A DNA stretch of 64,000 nt from Dryocola sp036489025 (GCA_036489025.1 DASXGN010000038.1:248001-312000), one strand, 5' to 3'. Positions 27,124 to 36,145 are shown, numbered from the stretch's first letter. Numbers and translations are program-made. Notes: generated by a model not told the origin, from the sequence alone.

Positions 27124-28242
27124 ATGCATTATTATTTTGATGAAAGTGGAAGTACTGGTGATCTAATTAATAAAAAATTTGACCTTAGTTTTTTCACTCA
27201 ACCAATTTTTGCACATGTAGGAATAGGTATAGAGGAAGATATTAATATCGAACATGTTTTAAATGAACTTAAACAAAAACATGGGATATCAGAAGTGGAG
27301 TTGAAATCGCAGGATGTGTACTTTAAAAAGCCTGAGATTATGTTTGATTTAGTGAAATATATTGTTGATAACAGATTGCCTTTTCTGTGTGAGGTAGTAG
27401 ATAAAAAATATACTATTGCTACGTCCATGGTAACACATCTGATAGTACCTCCAATGCCAGATGAAGCTGATGGAAAGAATCAATACATTAGAAACATACT
27501 TGCAGACTTCATTTCTTTAAAAGCACCTGAAGAATGCTTTAAACTATTCTTTCAAACTTGCATGACTCCAACCGAAGACAATTTGTTAGCTACAATGAAT
27601 AGTCTTAAAACCTTTTTCAGTGAGACTCATGAAGAATTAAATGATGAGAACTTAACGATTCTCATGATTGATGAAACAATCGATGATTATCGCTTAGAAA
27701 AAGAGAATATGGGAGAGCAACAAGCTCTTAAACGCTTTATACCACTCCCTGATTATGACTCAAACAATAATACAATAGCTATTCTGGCCCATGTTCATTG
27801 CTTCTATAACTTACTTGCTCGTTTAAACAAATATCATTGCGGTAATTGGGAGGATGTTATTCTTTTCCATGACACACAAAATGAGTTTTCTACAACGCTG
27901 AACTTTTGCATTGAGAATATTAAGACAATCGACCCTACAAACATTCCTCCTATACCTAATGCGGATTTCCATATTAGAGATACTATCAAACTTGAATTTA
28001 CCGATTCGAAAGAGAGTGCAGCAATACAAATAGCTGATATTGTAGCTGGATTCCTAAATCGCTATATTAACGGATTAATGTATAAAAGATTAGAAATCGA
28101 CCAGATTTATCATGATATTTTCAACATGCTGCTTATTTGTAATAGACTACCACACCCAAGCCCTTTGGGAATAAACTTTGTATTACCTGAAAGCATTAGA
28201 GAAGAATTATTTTATGCTTTCAGAGTACATCCGGGATATTGA
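27124..28242 (+). CDS. DUF3800 protein
   Basis: A 372-residue protein that opens MHYYFDESGSTGDLINKKFD, the hallmark YFDESG motif of the DUF3800 family. Further acidic residues come in LTILMIDETIDDYR and the C-terminal ESAAIQIADIVAGFLNRYIN, which matches the conserved family end (A-Q-x-A-D). DUF3800 proteins are thought to have an RNase H-like fold and occur in phages and mobile elements; no reaction is established. It lies on the strand opposite to the late genes, has its own AAGGAAAG ribosome site, and ends in a hairpin terminator, so it is probably an independently expressed accessory gene. Confidence 0.75.
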   Translation: MHYYFDESGSTGDLINKKFDLSFFTQPIFAHVGIGIEEDINIEHVLNELKQKHGISEVELKSQDVYFKKPEIMFDLVKYIVDNRLPFLCEVVDKKYTIATSMVTHLIVPPMPDEADGKNQYIRNILADFISLKAPEECFKLFFQTCMTPTEDNLLATMNSLKTFFSETHEELNDENLTILMIDETIDDYRLEKENMGEQQALKRFIPLPDYDSNNNTIAILAHVHCFYNLLARLNKYHCGNWEDVILFHDTQNEFSTTLNFCIENIKTIDPTNIPPIPNADFHIRDTIKLEFTDSKESAAIQIADIVAGFLNRYINGLMYKRLEIDQIYHDIFNMLLICNRLPHPSPLGINFVLPESIREELFYAFRVHPGY

Positions 28243-28251
28243 TTAGCCCAT

Positions 28252-28283
28252 TAAAAGTAGCATTAGTGGTAATGCTACTTTTA
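28252..28283. terminator. Bidirectional terminator between convergent genes
   Basis: TAAAAGTAGCATT-AGTGGT-AATGCTACTTTTA, a 13-bp perfect stem with A and T tracts, between the DUF3800 gene and the holin-like gene. Confidence 0.85.
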
Positions 28284-28574
28284 ACTTCCACCAACCATAA
28301 TCAATAGTACTTGTAATAGTTGCCCTAAAGGTACTTGAATAACTACAATACCAAATGCATCAAGTACTGGTACTATGATCCAGTTATAGAGAATGATAAG
28401 GGTTAGTACAAAACCGAGGGCATTACGCCAGTGAAATGTTACCTTTTCAATCTCTTCTTTATTCGTTTCAATCTGCCCTTCAGCATTCGTTTTCTTTACT
28501 TCCTGTTCAATACTTTTCTTCTTAATGAAAAAATCCAATCCTGATTTCAGAAAGTCAATCAATATACTAATCAT
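28281..28574 (-). CDS. Holin-like small membrane protein
   Basis: 97 residues with a charged N-terminal region (FIKKKSIEQEVKKTNAEGQI, NKEEIEKVTFHWRNALGF) and two hydrophobic segments, ALGFVLTLIILYNWIIVPVL and VPLGQLLQVLLIMVGG. The HWRN-aliphatic-YNW-IVPVL pattern resembles the three-TM holin family seen in phages and gene transfer agents. A role in lysis fits the lysozyme nearby. It overlaps the upstream gene by four bases (ATGA-type coupling). Confidence 0.55.
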   Translation of the reverse strand: MISILIDFLKSGLDFFIKKKSIEQEVKKTNAEGQIETNKEEIEKVTFHWRNALGFVLTLIILYNWIIVPVLDAFGIVVIQVPLGQLLQVLLIMVGGS

Positions 28575-28882
28575 TCAATAATCCCCACGGCATATACCCA
28601 AAAGTGCTTTCCCTTTACAAATAACTTTTTACTTTCGATTAAGTACACATCGATCTCATCACCCTGTAGTGACCATGTGAGTACTTCACCATCATTAAAA
28701 TTCTGTTTTTTCTCGTAGCAGACATTCATAAAACACTCAATCTGAATATCTGCTTTCTTCAATTGCTTCTGGAACTTCTTTCCGAGAAAGCACTTATTGA
28801 TTGGCATACTATTTCCATCTGGCGTAGTACCATTAAGTTTTATCTCACTCGTAAGTTCACCATAGTGTTCTTCAAAATTCAT
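28571..28882 (-). CDS. Hypothetical phage protein
   Basis: 103 residues, no recognisable family. MNFEEHYGELTSEIKLNGTT is followed by an alternating beta-like pattern (VLTWSLQGDEIDVYLIESKK, HFWVYAVGIIE). No signal peptide or membrane segment. Preceded by a purine-rich AAAAAAGGGA site and overlapping the holin-like gene, so probably part of the distal late operon. Confidence 0.45.
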   Translation of the reverse strand: MNFEEHYGELTSEIKLNGTTPDGNSMPINKCFLGKKFQKQLKKADIQIECFMNVCYEKKQNFNDGEVLTWSLQGDEIDVYLIESKKLFVKGKHFWVYAVGIIE

Positions 28883-28883
28883 A

Positions 28884-29453
28884 TTATCCCTTTTTTATAA
28901 CAAACGATCCCTGTATACCTGCGAGAACAAGTCTTGCCCCCTTCTCTGCTTCTGTATAGAAATCATAAATGATTTTACGTCTCTTACTTTCACGCAATCC
29001 AATTACTCGCTTTTCTTTCTTCTTCTGACTGGTATCAATCAATCGCTTTTTACCATTCTTTCCTTTAATGACCTTATAACGCCCATTTGATAGATTACGT
29101 TTCAGTCCTGCAATGTTACCGAACCGATCAAGACGTGCTTTACTCGTTGGTACAAACTTATCAATGGACTTTTCCTGAACAAGAACGTCATATAAGTACT
29201 TCGCCTGTAGATCCTTCACGAGAATAGTACTGTGAACACCATTACCAACTTTCTTGTACATAAAGAGAATGGAACGTTGAGTGAAAGGTACTGCTCCTTT
29301 ATCGATTGCATTGTTTAAATCCATTTGCATTTTGGTTGATAACGACCTTGACCTTTTGATTATTTCATTCTGAAAATCACGTCCGAGACGTTGACCTGTA
29401 GTATTAAGATAGGTTGTTGCATTATTCAGTCCTGTTATTCTGCCTCTAATCAT
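28884..29453 (-). CDS. Hypothetical phage late protein
   Basis: 189 residues, strongly basic in the C-terminal half (RYKVIKGKNGKKRLIDTSQK, KKKEKRVIGLRESKRRKIIY). The N-terminus GRITGLNNATTYLNTTGQRL followed by a helical region somewhat resembles phage minor head/tail completion proteins with a long N-terminal helix, but I cannot name it. It lies between the GIY-YIG gene and two small late genes with one- to three-base gaps, which indicates co-transcription. Confidence 0.4.
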   Translation of the reverse strand: MIRGRITGLNNATTYLNTTGQRLGRDFQNEIIKRSRSLSTKMQMDLNNAIDKGAVPFTQRSILFMYKKVGNGVHSTILVKDLQAKYLYDVLVQEKSIDKFVPTSKARLDRFGNIAGLKRNLSNGRYKVIKGKNGKKRLIDTSQKKKEKRVIGLRESKRRKIIYDFYTEAEKGARLVLAGIQGSFVIKKG

Positions 29454-29455
29454 AT

Positions 29456-29905
29456 TTACCTCACTCCCAACATTTCAATCAAACTATGTAGCACCCGGAA
29501 CAATTCAATTCGATTCTTTGGCAATCGGGATTTACACAGAATGGCTTTATTGAGATTGTCAGGATGTAAGCCATAATAGCTAATCAATGCAGTTTCAATC
29601 AAAGTAGCTTCGGCATCTGTCTTAAAACAGTACAGAATCCTTTTTGAGTACTCCATACCTGAATCAATCATGGCATTTACACTTTTACTGCTCCCCGTAT
29701 AATCCATCCAGTTACTTTCCGTTGAAGTGCTTTTAAGTTTTGAAATGTCTTTGATACCTTTATATATCTGCTTCTTTCCGAAGTAGTACTCTCCCGTTTC
29801 AGGAAATTCAATTAAGTATACAAATGAACAGTACAGACCTTCATTTACTTCTCTGATATTCCATTGTTCTGGAGCGAACATCGTCCAGTTGTTATTAATT
29901 CTCAT
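29456..29905 (-). CDS. GIY-YIG-like nuclease
   Basis: 149 residues. The segment CSFVYLIEFPETGEYYFGKK has the spacing of GIY-YIG nucleases (VYL ... YFG), with a basic residue stretch downstream and the metal-binding glutamate plausibly in ATLIETALI. Such nucleases in phages are often homing endonucleases or derived from them. No DNA-recognition domain is evident, the protein being short. The start is either ATG at 29905 or the GTG before it; neither has a Shine-Dalgarno sequence. Divergent from the lysozyme gene. Confidence 0.6.
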   Translation of the reverse strand: MRINNNWTMFAPEQWNIREVNEGLYCSFVYLIEFPETGEYYFGKKQIYKGIKDISKLKSTSTESNWMDYTGSSKSVNAMIDSGMEYSKRILYCFKTDAEATLIETALISYYGLHPDNLNKAILCKSRLPKNRIELFRVLHSLIEMLGVR

Positions 29906-29939
29906 CACTAAATACCCATATGTAATTTATACAGGTATT
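29905..29939. promoter_or_regulatory. Divergent intergenic element, second copy
   Basis: AAATACCCATA, about 9 bp, then TATACAGGTATTT: shares the exact 11-mer AAATACCCATA and the AAATAC/GTATTT inverted repeat with 27071-27112. It separates the divergent GIY-YIG and lysozyme genes. Confidence 0.4.
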
Positions 29940-29945
29940 TAGTAA

Positions 29946-30389
29946 ATGGATTTAAAAAGTAGACTTAAGGAATATGAAGGTACGATTGCCTACCAGACAA
30001 AATCGGGTTACTTCCGTAATGGAAAGTTCTTCCCATACTCTGACTCATTGGGATTCAGTACTATTGGGTATGGACATTTAATCAAATCAGAGGAACGTTT
30101 CAGTACGGGATTATCCCCGAATGATGCAGAAACGTTACTTGATAAGGATATTGCTATCGCCCGAACAGGATTAAGTACTCTACGTTTAGGTACTCTTCCT
30201 GCCGACATTGAGGACTATCTGATCATCATGATTTTTCAGTTAGGGGTGAATGGCGTAAGTAAATTTAGAAAGCTACTGGCAGCAGCAAAGGCGGGAGATC
30301 GAGATGGTATGCGGCGTGAGTCTGTTGATTCATTATGGTACAGGCAAACACCAAACCGGGTAAGAGATATGAATAATCAATTAAAATAA
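29946..30389 (+). CDS. Phage lysozyme (GH24, T4-type)
   Basis: Endolysin of 147 residues. MDLKSRLKEYEGT supplies the catalytic Glu (residue 11); SLGFSTIGYGHLI matches the T4 lysozyme segment with the active-site Thr; DSLWYRQTPNRVRDM is the conserved C-terminal end (SRWYNQTPNRA in T4). No signal peptide, so it relies on a holin. It is on the plus strand, opposite to the surrounding late genes, and ends at a terminator at 30391-30412. Confidence 0.92.
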   Translation: MDLKSRLKEYEGTIAYQTKSGYFRNGKFFPYSDSLGFSTIGYGHLIKSEERFSTGLSPNDAETLLDKDIAIARTGLSTLRLGTLPADIEDYLIIMIFQLGVNGVSKFRKLLAAAKAGDRDGMRRESVDSLWYRQTPNRVRDMNNQLK

Positions 30390-30390
30390 C

Positions 30391-30412
30391 AAAGGGGCAT
30401 TACGCCCCTTTT
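30391..30412. terminator. Bidirectional terminator at lysozyme end
   Basis: AAAGGGGC-ATTAC-GCCCCTTTT. Lies between the convergent lysozyme and coiled-coil genes; a close copy of the stem sits at 53988-54004. Confidence 0.85.
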
Positions 30413-30672
30413 GTCTTTTCGAGAATTGTCAGAATACGCTCAATCTTCAAATCCAATTGATGAATTTGATCTTCGAGATTACGTAATGTCTTCTTCATTT
30501 CATCCTGCTCTGTTTCGAGGCGGTCTATACTGCTACTGTGTAGTTGTATCTTTGCTTCAATCTGCGAAACTCGCGTGAGTAAATCTTCAGTATCAGAAGA
30601 ACTGTCACGGAATATCGTATAAAGAAAACCAAGGCCAGCGATAACAAGAGCAACAATAGTACCGAAATCCAT
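30400..30672 (-). CDS. Small membrane-anchored coiled-coil protein
   Basis: 90 residues: an N-terminal membrane segment (MDFGTIVALVIAGLGFLYTI) followed by a continuous heptad-type coiled coil from about residue 30 (EDLLTRVSQIEAKIQLHSSS ... DLKIERILTILEKTKGA). The design is that of an inner-membrane spanin or a holin accessory protein. Position next to lysozyme supports a lysis role, but no Rz1-type lipoprotein partner is seen nearby. Confidence 0.5.
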   Translation of the reverse strand: MDFGTIVALVIAGLGFLYTIFRDSSSDTEDLLTRVSQIEAKIQLHSSSIDRLETEQDEMKKTLRNLEDQIHQLDLKIERILTILEKTKGA

Positions 30673-30709
30673 ATATTATGCCTTATTATTGTTATTATGA
30701 GTATTTATA

Positions 30710-31357
30710 TCAGTAGCCAGTGAAACTTGCTAAAGCAATTTGAAAACCACTGTTCCCCATTGCCTGTCGATACGTCTTCTGGTTCTTATTCACATACTGT
30801 AAAGAGAATGACGTACTGCTATTCCTCTTAATAAGAACTCCTGAATATCCCGTTGATTCTCCATCATCCGAAATGTTGCCTGGACACTGACTAATGCATA
30901 TCCACGGATCGGCAAAACTCGTCGTAATCGTCAAGGCAGTACCGAGATCATGAGAGGATGGTACAGTAAAAAAATCCTGAATACGTGGCATTGTACCCGC
31001 ACTTGCAGCAGACCAGATCAACGTTCCAGCACTGTTATATACATCGAGATAGCCTGATGTAAGAGCCGTGGTATTACTGGATAGCATGAACCGCCCTGAA
31101 CCTGCTTCGAACATTGCCGAACCGGGAAAACAGTACTTTCCATTCGTCTGTAGCTGGAACCAGCGTAGCCCCGTATTGGGGAAGAAATTTAGGGGCAAAT
31201 ACCCTAATGTACTCCCGTTACCAAAAGCACTGTTAATGAGATAGTAACCTGTGTCTGAGAGTGTACCCATTGCTTTAACGGAACTCATTACGACCGATTT
31301 ATTATCGGAATCAATCGTAAGAGCACCTGCTGAATTGTAAACCTGAAAACCTGACAT
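30710..31357 (-). CDS. Tail-end protein, probably receptor-binding or tip accessory
   Basis: 215 residues; MSGFQVYNSAGALTIDSDNK is a common opening of small proteins encoded just after gene J in lambdoid phages and relatives. The repeat-like GYLDVYNSAGTLIWSAASAG echoes the N-terminus, giving an internal duplication of the YNSAG motif. The rest is beta-rich. It may bind to the J tip or adorn the tail. Downstream of a similar 99-residue gene. Confidence 0.5.
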   Translation of the reverse strand: MSGFQVYNSAGALTIDSDNKSVVMSSVKAMGTLSDTGYYLINSAFGNGSTLGYLPLNFFPNTGLRWFQLQTNGKYCFPGSAMFEAGSGRFMLSSNTTALTSGYLDVYNSAGTLIWSAASAGTMPRIQDFFTVPSSHDLGTALTITTSFADPWICISQCPGNISDDGESTGYSGVLIKRNSSTSFSLQYVNKNQKTYRQAMGNSGFQIALASFTGY

Positions 31358-31365
31358 AGTGATCC

Positions 31366-31665
31366 TTACACGTCATATTTGTATATATCGAATGTTAAAG
31401 TTTGGGCATAAACTCCACTCACTGGAAGATATTGAACGGTGAAAGCATTAGTACCCGGAATACAGTAAAATTCATTCCAGTACTGACTCACTCGCATTAC
31501 TGCTAACCAACCCGTAGGACGCATACCCGACCAGGCTATACTCCATGATGTAGTACTACCAACCGATACATTAAGATTGATTGAACCCATATACCGCATA
31601 TTGTAATCACCAATATCGACAATTAATCGTCCAGATGCATCCCAGCATTGTAAACCCTGTGCCAT
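31366..31665 (-). CDS. Small tail-end protein
   Basis: 99 residues starting MAQGLQCWDASGRLIVDIGD, a motif analogous to the QVYNSAGALTIDS start of the following gene, so the two appear related. The start ATG overlaps the J stop codon (TAATG), which signals translational coupling and fixes the start; a GTG two codons upstream is less likely. Beta-rich and probably part of the tail tip. Confidence 0.55.
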   Translation of the reverse strand: MAQGLQCWDASGRLIVDIGDYNMRYMGSINLNVSVGSTTSWSIAWSGMRPTGWLAVMRVSQYWNEFYCIPGTNAFTVQYLPVSGVYAQTLTFDIYKYDV

Positions 31666-34600
31666 TACCACAACCCCATTCTTACACGTAATACATTATT
31701 GTTATCGTAGATCTGAATGAGGTTATTACTGATAACCATCTTACCTGTGCCGCCAGATCCATTTATATAGAAAGTACCTGATTTATTTATCTGCCATCCC
31801 GTAGAGTTGGCAACATAGTTAGTACTTTGTATCGTGGCACCAATTTTCGCATTGGTAATTTCACCATCGATAATTTTTGCCGCATTAATACTGGCATTGG
31901 CAATTTTCGCATTTGTGATCGCAGCATCAGCGATGTAACCAGTACCGATACTTGCCGCCTGAATCATGGATGTTTTGATGTAGGTAGTACCATTCACGAT
32001 TGAGAATGGAGCCGTACCGCCTACTGTCGCCGCACTACTGCCGCTGACAATAAACTTATCTGCTGCGAAATAGATAGCAGAGTTGTTACTTGTACCTTCA
32101 CTTGCAACCAGACGCATCCCGGCAACAGTACCGTTAGCATTGACGGACAATGAGTATTGAGCATCTACCTGTGATTGGTCTGCTTTCGTACTCATTTCCT
32201 GATTTACACTGGCAATCTGACCATTTACGTCACTTTTTAATTGAGTAATAGCTTGTGTCTGAGCTGTATCATTATCCACTACAGTCTGATTCAGATTGGT
32301 TATGCTTGCCGTGTTTCCGTCTACCGTGTTTTTCAATGTAGTGATTTGCGTATTGGTGTATTCATTACTCTCATTCACGGCATTTTCTAATATATCATCC
32401 AGACGATCATCGAGATCGAGTATTTCATTAATCTGTCCTGCATCATCTTCCGTAAATTGGTAGCTACTATTAATACTTATCGTCTGCTCTGCTGAATACT
32501 GTATATTGTCCTGTCCAAATACGTCAAAGAATCCGACCTTAACTTTGTATTCACCATCTGGAATGTTGGGTATACTGTCAAATTCAGGTTTATTACTGGT
32601 GTAGAGTTTAGTACTCACACCATTAACAATACTCACTACTGCACCGGCGTAATCTCTTTCAGTCGATGGAGTCCATGAGGCGAATAAGTTACCAAAGCCA
32701 CCAGTGAACTGAACACCCTGCACTAATCCACACTGTTTATTCTCAACAGTAATTCGTACTTCCTGTGAATAAGTACCATTATTGAACCCCTGAGCAATAA
32801 TACCAATAGTAGGTTTGCGTATTCTGAATCGATTCATTTCAAGCGTATAATTGAATGTATTACTCTGCGTATAGAAGGTATCGATTAAATCACTACCGTT
32901 ATAGATATTAATGATGTAGTACTTGAAGTAATCAGAAAACGAGCGACCATTAACGATTAAATTTTTCTGATTATCCCAACGGATATTAAAATCAGCAGAA
33001 TCAGTTTCATATTGCCCCACTGTGCTATTTGCCAGTACGACACCAGTTACGGAAGGTAATGAAAAGTTATATGTCGGTACTAATCCCGTTAACGTTAGTC
33101 TGTTACTGGTAAGGCCGAGATTGTTATATGCCTCAACGCCAAAATCATATGCCGCCGTGTCTGAGAGGCCGAATAGTTCATAGTCTGTTTTCTGGGTGTT
33201 AGTACTTCCCGCATACGTCCAAGTACCGGAACTGCTCAGCTTATAGTAAATGTAATAACCCCGTAGCCACGGATCTTGTGACGCATCCCATCTGAGATCG
33301 ACAATAGAGCCGTTAGTGGTGTTACCTTTGTGTACTGCCTGTAGATTCGTGGGAGCCTTTACGCTTAGTTCGGGAAACTGGATTGAGCCACCCGGCGACC
33401 AGATACCGGGATCTATGCCATCGTACATTGCATCAGGGGCTTCAACTGCCGTGACCGTAACGTATCCTACATTTTCCTGATCGGTTGCCACGTCTTTTGA
33501 CAGTACCTTAAACTTCCCTGAAATGTTCAGTTCAGTATTACTGACGGTGATAGCATCCCACACCTTCAGATCCCAGCCGTCACTTGTAGTGAACGATACG
33601 GTACGTAGGGCGTACTTTGCCTTAAGTACATCAACATTGACCATCTTCGCGAGTACATCAGCGTCATAACACCATGAGTAATCACGGCTTAGGGTAATAA
33701 CCTGACCGTCACGCTGAATTGCCTCATCAATCGTAATGTCGGAAGGAATGCGTAACACGTCAGTCGCGTACATACTGGCTGGATTGGTGTACTTCGCATC
33801 AACAGTATTGAAGTAGTCCGTTCCGCCGCTGGTACTGATCTGTACTGCACCGAACATGTTATTTTCATTGAATGATGCAACTGAAAGCGTTTTACGATCC
33901 GTAGTGATACAGATCTGTCCTGCATGAACATACATAATACCGCCAAATACCTGACAGATATTTTCAATGTTTTCCTTATAAGAACTTTGATAGCTAATTG
34001 ATCCATTAGCGTAATACTCCATCTGGTCACAATACGCTGCCGTTTCAAGAAATGTATCGAGATTAATTAATCCAGGTTCAATGCCCATTCCGTATGTTGA
34101 ATTGGTCAGATAGTCATAGATAATTGACGGTGGATTTGACGTCGCCAGTACTGACCCTATTACGAGGTCCAATATCCTCTGCCCTTTCATTTCAACAGTC
34201 ATTGTAAACTGATCATTCACGAGAAGGTTCTGTTCTAATGATTGTTGTGTTTTTTTAATAACCGCACTGACAGATACAATACCTTTGCCAAGAAACTTAT
34301 TTGTCCACTTCGGCCCGGCGTATTGGCTTGCAAGAGATTTAGTACTGGTATAATCGCCACCAAATCGAACTTCAAGTTGTAGATATTCCTGGTACTTACT
34401 GGCAATATTCGCATTTGGTACAATACCATCCTGAGTTACCGGAACGGTTAATACTGGTTCATTATCAATGTAAATCTGATTTATATTCTTTTCTGTACCC
34501 GCGTAGCATATTGCCTGTTCACTGAATAAGTACTGTGAATCACTGTTTGGAATGTTGTACCAGGAAACAATACTACCCGTTAGAATGAAAGAACCGCCCG

Positions 34601-35140
34601 ATACCCCATTTTTATGGGGATGTTGCCCACCGTACAGTACTGGTAATCCAGTGGTAGGACTCGTTGACCTGCTGAGAGAATCCGTTACATCCCCATAACT
34701 CTGTACGCCAATCTGCCCCAACATACTTGTTGCAACAAGGCTTGCAGCACCTGCCGCTGCCCCCCAGCCAATCGCGGCTAATGCCGTACCTCCGGTGAAA
34801 TAACAAAATATTCAATATGGTTCGTTACGCCATATCCGTACAATTAAGTACTGCTGTATATTTCTATACAGATTAGACTATATCACAATCCTTTTGGACT
34901 CTTCCCGTTTCGAGGCACTTACCCCTACACCCTTAAAAGGTTAGTCGTTGAACGTTCCAGTAATAAACTGGCTTCGCTGCTGATTGTCCTTAGCATCACC
35001 TATTAGGATTTCCCAGCAATTAGAGAAGTTATTCGATTAATATTACTATTAAAAGCCGCTTATTTTCCAGCGTTAACGGCTGCTGCTACGATCACCGCAG
35101 TAATAATAGCTCCAAAGAAGCCCCCTAAACTTTTACCCAT
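31665..35140 (-). CDS. Tail-tip host-specificity protein J, interrupted by a group I intron
   Basis: Central tail-tip protein that contacts the receptor. Coding sequence is two exons: 35140-35076 (65 nt) and 34803-31665 (3139 nt), together 1067 residues. Exon 1 starts at an ATG overlapping the stop of the upstream gene (ATGGGTAA) and encodes MGKSLGGFFGAIITAVIVAA; splicing joins AAAV to YFTGGTALAAIGWGAAAGAA, giving the glycine/alanine-rich hydrophobic N-terminus common in J proteins. Later come GQRILDLVIGSVLATSNPPS, a fibronectin III domain (about 485-580) and a DUF1983-like C-terminal region (SVNANGTVAGMRLVASEG, AAITNAKIANASINAAKI). If splicing failed, exon 1 would end at a stop four codons after the splice site. 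The intron (34804-35075) is annotated separately. Confidence 0.88.
34804..35075 (-). ncRNA. Group I intron in the J gene, 272 nt, no internal ORF
   Basis: Read on the minus strand. P1: exon end AGCCGU pairs with internal guide GCGGCU, placing the U-G wobble at the splice site after 35076. P10: the 3' exon UUAUUU pairs with AAAUAA directly 5' of the guide. The intron ends in G (34804). Core elements are present in order: P-like ATTGCTGGGAAAT, Q-like AATCAGCAGCGAAGCC, R TTCAACGACTAACC (about 34939-34952) and S GATATAGTCTAATC (34871-34884); GACTA and TAGTC form P7. The splice keeps the reading frame (phase 2 to phase 2). Too short for a homing endonuclease. Confidence 0.9.
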
Positions 35141-35525
35141 TATGTTTCCTTACTCTGTAAAATGTTCCATTTATTGGTTTTGGATGAAGTTCAAAGCCAT
35201 CATGGCTTTCATTCACCCCAAGTACTCGACCTGATACAACTACTGCCATAACCAATGGATTATCGGGATCTAACCAGATATCACCGTCTATAACGTGCTG
35301 TACCTCATCACAGTACTGTTCAACTATTTGACCAGTATGATCCCACCCTTCCTTTTTAAGTCCTGCTATACCCTCTTTAACGCTCGTATATTGGCGATTC
35401 GCAAGGATACCGCCAGTGAATAGATCAATAATGCGGAGTACTATCAGATTACAATCGTTATCACCATACTTATAGGGGTTGTCTATTGAGTACTGAATTA
35501 TTTTCATTAATTCGTTATGCATCAT
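35133..35525 (-). CDS. DUF6950-like tail assembly protein (NlpC/P60-like position)
   Basis: 130 residues. NPYKYGDNDCNLIVLRIIDL has the Asp-Cys motif at the helix start shared by NlpC/P60-type and DUF6950 phage proteins, and HVIDGDIWLDPDNPLVMAVV is the following beta region. It occupies the place of lambda gene K, between an L-like gene and J. Its start overlaps the previous stop (ATGATG) and its end overlaps the J start. Whether it is an active peptidase is unclear because no second catalytic histidine is obvious. Confidence 0.55.
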   Translation of the reverse strand: MMHNELMKIIQYSIDNPYKYGDNDCNLIVLRIIDLFTGGILANRQYTSVKEGIAGLKKEGWDHTGQIVEQYCDEVQHVIDGDIWLDPDNPLVMAVVVSGRVLGVNESHDGFELHPKPINGTFYRVRKHNG

Positions 35526-36145
35526 TTATATCTCCATGTTTGATCCTGATTCACCTGTCCTAATAAACTAAAGTATTCATCCCCTTTATAGAGAGATTGA
35601 TATACTGAATTGGCGGCAATCAATGGCGGCTGTCTGTCCAGCTTCTTATAAATGCTATTCACGTAAACCGTCATTTCATTAGTTTTTTCATTTGGATCGG
35701 CTACTGCCTGAATGTAATCAATAAATCCTGAGAACATAAGCATTGAGTACAATACAGTACTGTCATAGGGATTCAGGATAACGAGTGTAATATTCATCTG
35801 TGCATCTTTAAGGAAGCCCCCTAAAGCAAGTGCTCTTACACTCGTATTCACATTACTAATTTTGAAGTTAATCGCATCGTTGTTGATCCCCTTCTGTTCG
35901 CTGAAAGAAGGCAATGAACCACTAATAATATCGGGAAAGCTAATGTACTTGTTGCCATTCAGATCAATATCAATAAGTGAATCAGTCCAGTGAAAACCAT
36001 TTGTACCTTTCGGTAGTACATCGAAGCAGGTAACGTGAACGCCTAAACTCATTACATCCATGACACTGAGGCGTGTTTTAGTCGTGCCGCGAACTAACTT
36101 CCAGTACTTCAATAATGTTGCGTTAGTTAAAATACTCTCGTCCAT
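35522..36145 (-). CDS. Minor tail protein (lambda L-like position)
   Basis: 207 residues. TRLSVMDVMSLGVHVTCFDV and LNGNKYISFPDIISGSLPSF suit a distal tail or baseplate-hub protein of the L/DUF2163-type, with beta-strand-rich sequence and the family-like INFKISNVNTSVRALALGGF. No iron-sulfur cysteine set like that of lambda L is visible. Its ATG overlaps the stop of the previous gene (TAATG). The assignment rests mainly on gene order. Confidence 0.5.
   Translation of the reverse strand: MDESILTNATLLKYWKLVRGTTKTRLSVMDVMSLGVHVTCFDVLPKGTNGFHWTDSLIDIDLNGNKYISFPDIISGSLPSFSEQKGINNDAINFKISNVNTSVRALALGGFLKDAQMNITLVILNPYDSTVLYSMLMFSGFIDYIQAVADPNEKTNEMTVYVNSIYKKLDRQPPLIAANSVYQSLYKGDEYFSLLGQVNQDQTWRYK

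Noticed and set aside
34612..34815. Short minus-strand ORF overlapping the J exon 2 start
   Set aside because: Out of frame with J, runs into the intron and has no ribosome site; the spliced J frame explains the region.
34854..34872. LexA-like CTG...CAG inside the intron (CTGTATATTTCTATACAG)
   Set aside because: The spacing is 12 rather than 10 bases and it forms a peripheral hairpin near the intron 3' end.
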